Part shown: in pieces, positions 35,964 through 44,069 of the stretch
Layout: each line of letters begins with the position of its first letter
How positions within the stretch are numbered: position 1 is the first letter of the stretch
Origin: Thalassospira lucentensis
GTDB lineage: Bacteria > Pseudomonadota > Alphaproteobacteria > Rhodospirillales > Thalassospiraceae
Direction: 5' to 3'
Length of the DNA stretch: 64,000 nt
Assembly: GCF_001613805.1 (NCBI RefSeq)
Contig: NZ_LPVY01000008.1
Span: forward strand, 229,787 to 293,786
Notes under the pieces: model-generated
The model's database searches: none
Seen by the model: the letters and a program-made list of their open reading frames with translations, nothing else
What the model was told of the DNA's origin: nothing
Translations under genes and position numbers: made by a program

Positions 35964-36323
35964 ATGTCTGATCGTAGAGATATTGACATTGCATTCTTGC
36001 GTCAGCGTCTTGAAGACCGGCGCGCGGATATCAGTGCCCATTCAAACCATTCGGAAGATTATCGAAAGCCGGTCGAACTTGATCAGCAGGCCGTCGGCCG
36101 TCTGTCGCGGATGGATGCGCTTCAGGATCAGCAGATGCATCTGGAACAGGAACGCCGCCGCGCTGCCGAACTTGATCGCATTGAAAAGACGCTGGCCCGC
36201 ATCGAACGTGCTGATTACGGTTTCTGCCATAACTGTGGCGAGGAAATCGAAAAGAAGCGCCTGGAATTTGATCCGACCACACCGCTTTGCGTTGATTGCG
36301 CTGCCCATGTCAAACACAGTTAG
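35964..36323 (+). CDS. TraR/DksA-family C4 zinc-finger protein
   Basis: 119 residues. A helical N-terminal half (coiled-coil-like, LEQERRRAAELDRIEKTLARI) leads into a four-cysteine zinc finger: CHNCG and, 17 residues on, CVDCA. DksA-family proteins bind the RNA polymerase secondary channel and modulate promoters together with ppGpp. The acidic pair (DxxDA) at the coiled-coil tip of true DksA is not clearly seen, so it may be a DksA-like paralog. ATG at 35964, preceded by GTGAGGGAAC. Confidence 0.9.
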   Translation: MSDRRDIDIAFLRQRLEDRRADISAHSNHSEDYRKPVELDQQAVGRLSRMDALQDQQMHLEQERRRAAELDRIEKTLARIERADYGFCHNCGEEIEKKRLEFDPTTPLCVDCAAHVKHS

Positions 36324-36369
36324 GGGCGGATTGATCAAACCGGTCAGGCCGAATTAACGTATCCTGTAT

Positions 36370-37122
36370 ATGGCAGATCAAAGGGCGAAACACGCTGTAC
36401 CCAAATCATTGATCAGGTGGGGCGCAATTACAGTATGCACTCTGATCGCGGTGTTTCTGTTTGTGACGCCGAGCGATCATGCCGCCGCACAGCAAAACAG
36501 CTGTGCGGTCGCGCGTGCACCTGTTGCAAGCCTTTCATTCATCAATCAGGACCCGATGCTGGATCGTCATCGGTCTGTGCGCTGGCTTAACAACCGGGCC
36601 AATCAGGGCAGTCGTTATCTGGTGACCGGCTTGACCGAATATGAGCTTCAGGCACGGTTCGACATGCGGCTTGAACCAGTCGAAGTCGGGGTGGGACAAT
36701 TTTGCCTTTATCCGATCAGGATCAATCCCGAGGTCGAGGTGATCAAACATCTGGTGTATGTCGCGTCCGAGCTAGAGCGTGGCACATGCGAATATGATGT
36801 GGTCTATGCCCATGAAGGGCAACATGTGCAGATCAACCAGCATATGGAACGCGATATCCAGCGGGAACTTGACGCGATGGTTGCGGAAATTACCGCGGAC
36901 TTTGCCGCCATGCGACCGGTTGGTGCGGGCGAGGTGCAACGCCTGCAACGGCGTTTGCTGAACCAGTATGGGCAGGATTTCAAACGCCGATTGCGCGCCA
37001 TCGATCTTGCGCGGCGCGAAGACCATCGTGCGATAGATACCCCGGAAGAATATGAACGGCTATCGAAGGCATGCGGACCAGATTCAGCATTCCAGACAAC
37101 ATTGCCCGATGCAATGCGTTGA
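36370..37122 (+). CDS. Secreted protein with HExxH metal-site motif
   Basis: 250 residues. A cytoplasmic stretch and a strong hydrophobic helix (ITVCTLIAVFLFV) form a signal peptide or membrane anchor. The sequence then has a helical region and YAHEGQHVQINQH, an HExxH zincin-type motif (HEGQH) with a third possible ligand downstream. This is the active-site pattern of zinc metalloproteases such as DUF922 family members. Several basic helices follow. It starts 46 bp after the DksA-like gene. Enzymatic activity is inferred from the motif only. Confidence 0.65.
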   Translation: MADQRAKHAVPKSLIRWGAITVCTLIAVFLFVTPSDHAAAQQNSCAVARAPVASLSFINQDPMLDRHRSVRWLNNRANQGSRYLVTGLTEYELQARFDMRLEPVEVGVGQFCLYPIRINPEVEVIKHLVYVASELERGTCEYDVVYAHEGQHVQINQHMERDIQRELDAMVAEITADFAAMRPVGAGEVQRLQRRLLNQYGQDFKRRLRAIDLARREDHRAIDTPEEYERLSKACGPDSAFQTTLPDAMR

Positions 37123-37141
37123 CTGGTTTTGTGCAATTCGG

Positions 37142-37858
37142 TCAGGCTGCTTCGTGATCAAGTCCGGCAACGATCTGAAGTGCTTTGACATCAAGCCCAA
37201 ATTCAGAGCGATTGCGCAGGTTTAGATGACCATGTCGGCGAAACTCGGCGATAACCCGGCTGGCGGTTTCGGTCGTGATGCCAAGCATGGCCCCCATGTC
37301 TTCGCGACCGGGCAGAACGCAACTGTCATCGGTATCATCACACAGATACAGGCACAGCCGTGCAACCCGTTCCCGGGCGGAACCGGTCGACATCTGGGTA
37401 AGCCAGTTATCGGATTCCATCACCGCCTGATGCCAGCGGGTGAGCAACTGTTTGTGCAGACGGGGGCTTTCGCGATCAAGCTTTTCAACAACCGCAACCG
37501 GAATCCGGCATAGCGTGCTGTCCTGAAGGGCTTCAGCGTGATGGGCAAAGCTATCGCTGACAAGGGCTTCGAGGCCGATTGTACCGCCGGGGCGGACAAG
37601 CCTGACAACCCGTTGCGAGCCGTCGGCGAGATAATGTGTCAGTTTGATCAGGCCGCTACGCAGGGTGAACAGTGCGTTCGCATCATCACCGGCGTTATAA
37701 AGGGCTGTGCGTTTGGCAATTGCCATGTCTTCGACTGGCAGATGAACCAGTTTGAAATCGGCATCGGTCAGGTCGTTGAAAAGCGCAAGTTGCCGAACGC
37801 CGCATTGGCGACAACGCAACATATCGGGCATGGCTGATTGCGGTGCGGAGTAATTCAC
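37142..37858 (-). CDS. Crp/Fnr-family transcription regulator
   Basis: 238 residues from a GTG at 37858, which has AGGGGG four bases upstream; a longer TTG start at 37939 lacks a site. N-terminal CRQCGVRQLALF carries a Cys16-x2-Cys19 pair as in FNR, but the position matching the third FNR cysteine (Cys29 in E. coli) is Ala25. A canonical oxygen-sensing 4Fe-4S cluster is therefore unlikely. A cyclic-nucleotide-type barrel (VRLVRPGGTIGLEALV) and a C-terminal helix-turn-helix (MGAMLGITTETASRVIAEF) complete it. Convergent with the HExxH gene, with only 19 bp between. Confidence 0.9.
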   Translation of the reverse strand: MNYSAPQSAMPDMLRCRQCGVRQLALFNDLTDADFKLVHLPVEDMAIAKRTALYNAGDDANALFTLRSGLIKLTHYLADGSQRVVRLVRPGGTIGLEALVSDSFAHHAEALQDSTLCRIPVAVVEKLDRESPRLHKQLLTRWHQAVMESDNWLTQMSTGSARERVARLCLYLCDDTDDSCVLPGREDMGAMLGITTETASRVIAEFRRHGHLNLRNRSEFGLDVKALQIVAGLDHEAA

Positions 37859-37948
37859 AAAACCCCCTGACGGAACGGGACAGATGCAGGATCGGTCGCC
37901 GCAGGCTGTTAGGTGGAAGCACTCTAAATCTTGGAACAATCTACCTTA

Positions 37949-37965
37949 TTGATTTGTAAATTCAA
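37949..37965. promoter_or_regulatory. Imperfect TTGA-N9-TCAA palindrome upstream of the Fnr-family gene
   Basis: TTGATTTGTAAATTCAA lies 90 bp upstream of the GTG. Half-sites match TTGAT/ATCAA of the FNR type but spacing is longer than the usual four bases, so this is a weak candidate autoregulatory site. Confidence 0.3.
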
Positions 37966-38024
37966 CCTAATAGCGACCAAGACGCGAAAAACATCACAAT
38001 GGCACGACCTTTTCGGGAGGGCCG

Positions 38025-38696
38025 TTATGCAGTGTTGTCCAGAGTGACCAGGCCTTTTTCAATCGCATAGCGGACCAGACCGGCGGAGCTGTCGATATCA
38101 AGCTTGCGTTTGATGTTGCGGCGATGGGTTTCGACGGTACGCACACTGATATCAAGTTCGCGGGCAACGTGCTTGTTGCTGGCACCTTTGGCCAGAAGCC
38201 GCAATACGGTGCGTTCCCGGGTCGTCAACGGCATGCCGTCGTCAGGCATGCCTTCGTTGTTGCTGATGCGATCAAATGTCGGGCTATAGGCCTCGCCGCC
38301 ATTGGCAATCGTTTCGATTGCGCGGACCATGTCGTTTGACGATACGTCCTTCAGGATGAAGCCCCGCGCGCCTGCCAGTCGGGCGGTGCGAAGATATTCC
38401 GGATTTTCATGCATGGTCAGGATGATGACCTTGATGTCGGGCATGGTTTCGCGGAATTTTTCGGCGGCTTCAAGCCCGTTCATCACAGGCATCGAGATAT
38501 CCATCAGAACGATGTCGGGTCTGACATTAGAGGCAAGCGACAGGGCTTCCATGCCGTTGCCGGCTTCGCCGACGATATCGATATGATCATAGCATTCAAG
38601 ACGTGAACGAATGCCATCCATGACCAGCGCATGGTCGTCGCACAGCAAAACACGAATGGGGCGGTTGGGCGAATAGGAGATATTTGCGCTGCTCAT
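38025..38696 (-). CDS. NarL/FixJ-family response regulator
   Basis: 223 residues from the ATG at 38696; a TTG two codons earlier is possible. Receiver domain with phospho-acceptor Asp66 (VLMDISMPVMNG), then a LuxR-type helix-turn-helix (LTTRERTVLRLLAKGASNKHVARELDISVRTVETH). It lies 60 bp downstream of the Cache-domain histidine kinase on the same strand and is almost certainly its partner. Target genes are unknown. Confidence 0.95.
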   Translation of the reverse strand: MSSANISYSPNRPIRVLLCDDHALVMDGIRSRLECYDHIDIVGEAGNGMEALSLASNVRPDIVLMDISMPVMNGLEAAEKFRETMPDIKVIILTMHENPEYLRTARLAGARGFILKDVSSNDMVRAIETIANGGEAYSPTFDRISNNEGMPDDGMPLTTRERTVLRLLAKGASNKHVARELDISVRTVETHRRNIKRKLDIDSSAGLVRYAIEKGLVTLDNTA

Positions 38697-38756
38697 GGTC
38701 AATTCAGTTCTCTGTCACATTGCCGAAACATTTGGGCCGAAACATCTGATGTCACC

Positions 38757-40160
38757 TTAGCCGGTGATGGCGGTGACGGGTAGATCATTATCACGCGAAA
38801 CCGGAATATAGGCTGTGATGGTTGTGCCATCGTCCGGTTCGGATTTGACGGTCATGCCGCCGCCATGGAATTCCATGCGTTCGCGCATATTGCGAAGTCC
38901 GATCCCGGCACGCGGATCGCGATTTCGAATATAACGGTTGGTTTCAAACCCGACACCGTTATCGATGATTTTCATCACGACACTCTGGCCTTCGCGGCGG
39001 ATCGTGACCTTGATATGTGTGGCATCGGCATGGCGTTCAATATTGGTCAGGGTTTCCTGCAAGACGCGATACAGGGTCGTCTTTTTCGCGATATCAAGAA
39101 CAACATCAATGTTATCCGATTTGACATCAATCTGCATGTCGGACCGGTCTGCCAATTCCTTGCACATGCTTTCAATCGCCGGACGCAGGCCCAGATCATC
39201 CAGAACCGCCGGGCGCAGGTCGCGCGATATGCGACGGACTTCGTGGATGGCGTCCTGCAATCGTTTGGCGGCCTTTTCCATCGGTTCGGTTGCGGCATTC
39301 TTTTCCGGCCCCAATCGTGCGATGGCGGTTTCGACCGAATATTTGACGGAAACAAGGATCTGGCTGATGCCGTCATGCAGTTCGCGCGATACCCGCAAAC
39401 GTTCCTGTTCCTGTACGTCGACAACCCGATGGGTCAGTTCCTTTAGCTTGGAATCGGCAAGTTTGCGTTCTGAAAGCGTAACAACAGTACCCGAAATGCC
39501 GACCAGCAAAACCGCCAGAATGGTGATTCCGACAATTGATATGGTCGTGTCACGGATGTGGGATGATACCTCGGTCTCGATTTCCTTCACCTGTTCGGAA
39601 ATGTCATCGATATAAATCCCGGTGCCGATCATCCATCCCCATTTATCGAGCATCAGGGAATAGGCGATCTTTTCCGCAGGTTCGCCGGTTGACGGTTTTT
39701 CCCAGACATGGCGCAGGAAATCGCCCCCCTTTTCGGCATTGAAAATCAGCGCCTGAATGACGGAATTCCCGTTCAGATCGCGCAGGTTCCAGTATGTCCG
39801 CCCCAGTCGCCACGGTTGGGGCGGATCGACAAGGGCAGTGCCATCGCGGTCATAGATAAAGAAATAGCCATCCTCGCCATAGGACAGGTCTTCGATGATG
39901 CTTTTGACCCGTTCCTTGGAAACCGCATCCAGCGGGCTTGCAACCGAATAGATGTGATCGATAGACGCAAGGGCGAGTTCAAGATAGCTTTTAAGCTCTT
40001 CCTTGCGGGCTTCGAGGATGTTGCGCTCGAACGTTCTGATTTCGGCTTCGGCCAGTCGCTCGGCCTGTGCAAACACCAGATAAGAGATTGCCGCCGCCGC
40101 CAGAACCAGTGGCAGGATCGACAGCAGCAAAAACTTTAGTCGAAGATTGATTTTCGGCAT
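38757..40160 (-). CDS. Cache-domain sensor histidine kinase (NarX/HisKA_3 type)
   Basis: 467 residues from the ATG at 40160 (MPKINL); the frame is open further upstream but those residues overlap the palindrome at 40318-40338 and look untranslated. TM1 about 8-30, periplasmic single-Cache domain about 40-190 (YGEDGYFFIYDRDG, YWNLRDLNG, KWGWMIGTGIYIDD), TM2 about 207-228, then HisKA_3 with phospho-His262 (SRELHDGISQ) and a HATPase_c domain. Single-Cache domains commonly bind small organic acids. It forms an operon with the downstream NarL-type regulator and sits divergently from pyc. Confidence 0.93.
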   Translation of the reverse strand: MPKINLRLKFLLLSILPLVLAAAAISYLVFAQAERLAEAEIRTFERNILEARKEELKSYLELALASIDHIYSVASPLDAVSKERVKSIIEDLSYGEDGYFFIYDRDGTALVDPPQPWRLGRTYWNLRDLNGNSVIQALIFNAEKGGDFLRHVWEKPSTGEPAEKIAYSLMLDKWGWMIGTGIYIDDISEQVKEIETEVSSHIRDTTISIVGITILAVLLVGISGTVVTLSERKLADSKLKELTHRVVDVQEQERLRVSRELHDGISQILVSVKYSVETAIARLGPEKNAATEPMEKAAKRLQDAIHEVRRISRDLRPAVLDDLGLRPAIESMCKELADRSDMQIDVKSDNIDVVLDIAKKTTLYRVLQETLTNIERHADATHIKVTIRREGQSVVMKIIDNGVGFETNRYIRNRDPRAGIGLRNMRERMEFHGGGMTVKSEPDDGTTITAYIPVSRDNDLPVTAITG

Positions 40161-40594
40161 GGGCGCAAAAGTCTCGGATACAGGAAAATTTTTCGGGCCG
40201 GACAATATCATAAAAGCATCAAAAGTCTGCGCCTGATCGCAGTTTTCGAACCTTTGGGTTGCATTGTTCAAAGTCGAGATTTTCCGCATGGTGAAAAGGC
40301 ACTGGCCGCGACAAAGTGAAATTGGTATTACCAATTTCGAAGATCATGCTTTGACAGAGGCAGCGCATTGCGCATATATCAGACACGTCGCCTGCCCACC
40401 GGGCGCCAGGAACCCTGGATGCACTGCACGCGTTTTAACGTGACAGACATCCTTTATCGCCACAGATGGTATGGCGTTGCAGGCATCCCGCACCGCAACG
40501 CATTTCGGGATCATATCGTGGCGTTTCTCTTGGTTTTCGGCAGGGGCGCACAGGGACGCACCTGCCCTACAAATCTGGTAGGAGCCCGGTGTCC
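40161..40594. other. Divergent control region between the Cache kinase and pyc
   Basis: 434 bp with no supported gene; the N-terminal extensions open in both directions are probably not translated. It contains the long palindrome at 40318-40338 and the start regions of both operons. Confidence 0.5.
40318..40338. promoter_or_regulatory. GntR-type operator (PdhR/LldR/GlcC-like palindrome)
   Basis: Perfect 10-bp arms GAAATTGGTA and TACCAATTTC around one T. The core TGGT-N3-ACCA and flanking A/T match operators of the FadR-type GntR regulators PdhR, LldR and GlcC (ATTGGT-N3-ACCAAT). It is 257 bp upstream of pyc, which leads the pyc-glcDEF genes, and 158 bp upstream of the kinase start. No GntR gene lies in the window. 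Confidence 0.6.
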
Positions 40595-43500
40595 ATGACG
40601 CGTTCTGCACCAAAGCGTATCCGTAAACTTCTGGTCGCGAACCGCGGTGAAATCGCGATTCGTGTTCTGCGTGCCGCCAACGAGCTTGGCATTCGCACCG
40701 TTGCCATCTTTTCCGACGAAGACCGTTTTGCCCTGCACAGGTTCAAGGCCGACGAAAGTTACACTGTCGGCAAGGGCAACAAACCCATTCGCGCCTATCT
40801 TGATATCGAGGATATCCTGCGCGTTGCCCGTGAAGCTGGCGTTGATGCCATTCACCCGGGCTATGGGTTCCTGTCCGAGAATCCCGATTTTGCTGATGCC
40901 TGTGCCGAGGCTGGCATAACATTCATTGGTCCCGATTCTGAAGTGATGCGCACGCTGGGCAACAAGGTTGCCGCGCGCAATCTGGCGGAAAGTGCGGGTG
41001 TGCCGGTTATGCCGGCATCAGGCGCATTGCCCGATGATATGGATGAAGTGGCCCGCATTGCTGATCAGGTCGGTTATCCGATCATGCTGAAAGCCAGCTG
41101 GGGCGGTGGTGGTCGCGGGATGCGCGTCATCGAGAATTCCAAGGACCTTTCCAAACAGGTTCTGGCCGCCAAGCGCGAAGCAGAAGCCGCATTTGGCAAT
41201 GACGAGGTTTATTTCGAAAAGCTGATCCGTCGTGCCCGCCATGTCGAAGTCCAGCTTCTGGGCGATACGCATGGCACGCTGGTGCATCTGTTTGAACGTG
41301 ACTGTTCGGTTCAGCGTCGCAACCAGAAAGTCGTTGAGCGGGCACCTGCCCCCTACCTTAACGAAGATCAGCGCAAAGAACTTTGCGAAGCAGCGCTTCG
41401 TCTGGGCAAGGCTGCAAATTACGTCAATGCGGGTACCGTCGAATTCCTGATGGATGTCGATACATCCAAGTTTTACTTTATCGAGGTCAATCCCCGCATT
41501 CAGGTCGAACATACCGTGACGGAATGCGTGACCGGATTTGACCTTGTGAAGGCGCAAATCCTTGTTGCGCAGGGTGGCCGCATCGGCTTCCCGTCGGAAA
41601 CCGGTATTCCGTGGCAGGACAAGATCAAGTTGCGGGATCATGCGCTTCAGTGCCGCATCACGACCGAAAACCCCGAAAACAGCTTTGTCCCCGATTACGG
41701 GATCATCAAGGTGTATCGTGGTGCCAATGGTTTTGGTATTCGTCTGGATGGTGGCACGGCCTATTCCGGGGCGGTGATCACACCGTTCTATGACAGCATG
41801 CTGGAAAAGGTTACGGCATGGGGCAGCACCCCGCGTGAAGCGGTAGACCGTATGGACCGCGCCCTTCGCGAGTTCCGTATCCGTGGTGTTGCGACCAACC
41901 TTGCGTTCCTTGAAAACCTGATTAATCACCCGAAATTCCGGGCCGGTGAATATACCACGCGGTTCATTGATGAAACGCCCGAACTGTTCAAGTTTGTGCG
42001 CCGTCGTGACCGCGCAACCCGGTTGCTGCGCTTCATCGGTGAAGTCACGGTGAACGGCAATCCGGAAGTCGAAGGCCGGGTGGTGCCGACCAACCTGCAT
42101 GCGCCGGTCATGCCGAAATCGATTGATCTGGGCGAAATCCGACCGGGCACCAAGCAGAAGCTTGACCAGTTGGGGGCCGAAGGTTTTTCACGCTGGATGA
42201 AGGATCAGAAACGGGTTCTGATCACTGATACCACAATGCGTGATGCCCATCAGTCACTGCTGGCGACCCGGATGCGGACCTTCGATATGCTCGAAATTGC
42301 GCCTTATTATGCGCATGGGTTGCCGGAACTGTTTTCGCTGGAATGTTGGGGCGGGGCGACATTTGACGTTGCTATGCGGTTCCTGAAAGAAGATCCTTGG
42401 GATCGTCTGGTCAAGCTGCGCGAACGCGTTCCCAATATCCTGACCCAGATGCTTTTGCGGGCATCGAACGCGGTCGGTTACACCAACTATCCCGACAATG
42501 CGGTCGAATATTTCGTCAAGCAGGCAGCAGAACACGGCATGGATGTTTTCCGTGTCTTCGATTCCCTAAACTGGGTCGAAAACATGAAAGTCGCCATGGA
42601 TGCGGTTCTGAAAACCGACAAGCTGTGCGAAGCGACCATTTGTTATACGGGCGATATTTTTGACGAGAAACGCCCGAAATATAACCTTGATTACTATGTC
42701 AAAATGGCCCGGGAGCTTGAGGCATCCGGTGCGCATATCCTGGGGCTTAAGGATATGGCAGGGGTTCTGCGCCCGGCAGCGGCAACGACCCTGATCAAGG
42801 CGTTGAAGGATACGGTTAATATCCCGATCCATTTCCATACCCACGATACCAGCGGCATTTCGGCAGCAACCGTGATTGCCGCAATTGATGCCGGGGTGGA
42901 TGCGGTTGATGCCGCAATGGATTCGATGTCGGGCCTGACATCGCAGCCAAACCTTGGGTCGATTGCCAATAACTATATCGGGCAGCCCCGTGATCCGGGG
43001 CTCAATACCGAGGCGCTTAAAGAAGTTTCGACCTATTGGGAGCAGGTCCGGCGTTATTATGCCGGGTTTGAAAGCGATATCCGCAGTGGCACATCGGATG
43101 TTTATGTCCATGAAATGCCGGGTGGCCAATATACCAACCTGCGTCAGCAGGCACGTTCGCTTGGTATCGAGGAACGCTGGCCGGAAGTGTCGAAAGCCTA
43201 TGCCGCGGTCAACAAGATGTTTGGTGATGTCGTCAAGGTGACGCCAAGTTCGAAAGTTGTCGGTGACATGGCGCTGACGATGGTGACATCGGGCATTACC
43301 GAAAAGGATGTTCTGGACCCGAAAAAGGACATCGCATTCCCCGATAGCGTCATTTCGTTCTTCCGCGGTGAAATCGGTCAGCCGGTTGGCGGTTTCCCGC
43401 CAGCGCTTCAGCGCAAGGTGCTTAAGGGTGCCGAGGCGCTTTCGGATCGTCCGGGCAAATCCATGCCGCCGATTGATTTCGAGGCAACCCGCAAGGAAAT

Positions 43501-44062
43501 CGAAAAGAAAACCCATCGCAGCATCAGTGATGCCGAGGTCGCATCTTATGTGATGTATCCCAAGGTGTTCCTCGATTATGCCGAACATCGCAGCCACAAT
43601 GCCGATGTTTCGATCCTGCCGACCCCGATCTTCTTCTATGGCATGAGCCAGAATGACGAGATTTCCGTCGATCTGGAAAAGGGCAAGACGCTTGTTATCC
43701 GCTATCTTGCAACATCCGAAGGTGGGGACGAGGAAGGCAATCGGACCGTGTTCTTTGAACTGAACGGTCAGCCGCGAACAGTCAAGGTTGCCGACAAGAC
43801 ATTGGCCGCGACTGGCAAGGTCAAGCCGAAGGCCGAGGATGGCAACCAGCTTCATATCGCAGCCCCGATGCCGGGCCTTGTCGTTGAAGTCCATGTTGCC
43901 GAAGGCCAGAAGGTCAAGGCGGGCGATGTGATGTGCTCGCTTGAAGCGATGAAAATGGAAACCGCGGTTCATGCGGAAAGGGACGGGGTCGTGGCAACCA
44001 TCCATGCCCCCGCCGGTACACAGGTCGACAGCAAGGATCTGCTGATCGAATTAAGGGAGTAA
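40595..44062 (+). CDS. pyc: Pyruvate carboxylase
   Basis: 1155 residues from the ATG at 40595, preceded by AGGAG; the frame is open upstream but the family starts here. Biotin carboxylase domain first (KLLVANRGEIAIRVLRA, GGGGRGMRV, EVNPRIQVEHTVTE), then the carboxyltransferase barrel (DTTMRDAHQSLLATRMRT, FHTHDTSG), and a C-terminal biotinyl domain (SLEAMKMET) with the biotinylated Lys near residue 1120. It makes oxaloacetate from pyruvate and bicarbonate, refilling the citric-acid cycle. It is followed by glcD at a gap of 7 bp. Confidence 0.98.
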   Translation: MTRSAPKRIRKLLVANRGEIAIRVLRAANELGIRTVAIFSDEDRFALHRFKADESYTVGKGNKPIRAYLDIEDILRVAREAGVDAIHPGYGFLSENPDFADACAEAGITFIGPDSEVMRTLGNKVAARNLAESAGVPVMPASGALPDDMDEVARIADQVGYPIMLKASWGGGGRGMRVIENSKDLSKQVLAAKREAEAAFGNDEVYFEKLIRRARHVEVQLLGDTHGTLVHLFERDCSVQRRNQKVVERAPAPYLNEDQRKELCEAALRLGKAANYVNAGTVEFLMDVDTSKFYFIEVNPRIQVEHTVTECVTGFDLVKAQILVAQGGRIGFPSETGIPWQDKIKLRDHALQCRITTENPENSFVPDYGIIKVYRGANGFGIRLDGGTAYSGAVITPFYDSMLEKVTAWGSTPREAVDRMDRALREFRIRGVATNLAFLENLINHPKFRAGEYTTRFIDETPELFKFVRRRDRATRLLRFIGEVTVNGNPEVEGRVVPTNLHAPVMPKSIDLGEIRPGTKQKLDQLGAEGFSRWMKDQKRVLITDTTMRDAHQSLLATRMRTFDMLEIAPYYAHGLPELFSLECWGGATFDVAMRFLKEDPWDRLVKLRERVPNILTQMLLRASNAVGYTNYPDNAVEYFVKQAAEHGMDVFRVFDSLNWVENMKVAMDAVLKTDKLCEATICYTGDIFDEKRPKYNLDYYVKMARELEASGAHILGLKDMAGVLRPAAATTLIKALKDTVNIPIHFHTHDTSGISAATVIAAIDAGVDAVDAAMDSMSGLTSQPNLGSIANNYIGQPRDPGLNTEALKEVSTYWEQVRRYYAGFESDIRSGTSDVYVHEMPGGQYTNLRQQARSLGIEERWPEVSKAYAAVNKMFGDVVKVTPSSKVVGDMALTMVTSGITEKDVLDPKKDIAFPDSVISFFRGEIGQPVGGFPPALQRKVLKGAEALSDRPGKSMPPIDFEATRKEIEKKTHRSISDAEVASYVMYPKVFLDYAEHRSHNADVSILPTPIFFYGMSQNDEISVDLEKGKTLVIRYLATSEGGDEEGNRTVFFELNGQPRTVKVADKTLAATGKVKPKAEDGNQLHIAAPMPGLVVEVHVAEGQKVKAGDVMCSLEAMKMETAVHAERDGVVATIHAPAGTQVDSKDLLIELRE

Positions 44063-44069
44063 ACGTCGC

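Noticed and set aside
40161..40334. An N-terminal extension of the Cache kinase
   Set aside because: The extension lacks a good ribosome-binding site, covers the GntR-type palindrome, and adds a sequence without domain character before the first transmembrane helix.
42566..44005. A 479-codon frame antisense to pyc
   Set aside because: Wholly inside pyruvate carboxylase, without a ribosome-binding site or domain match.
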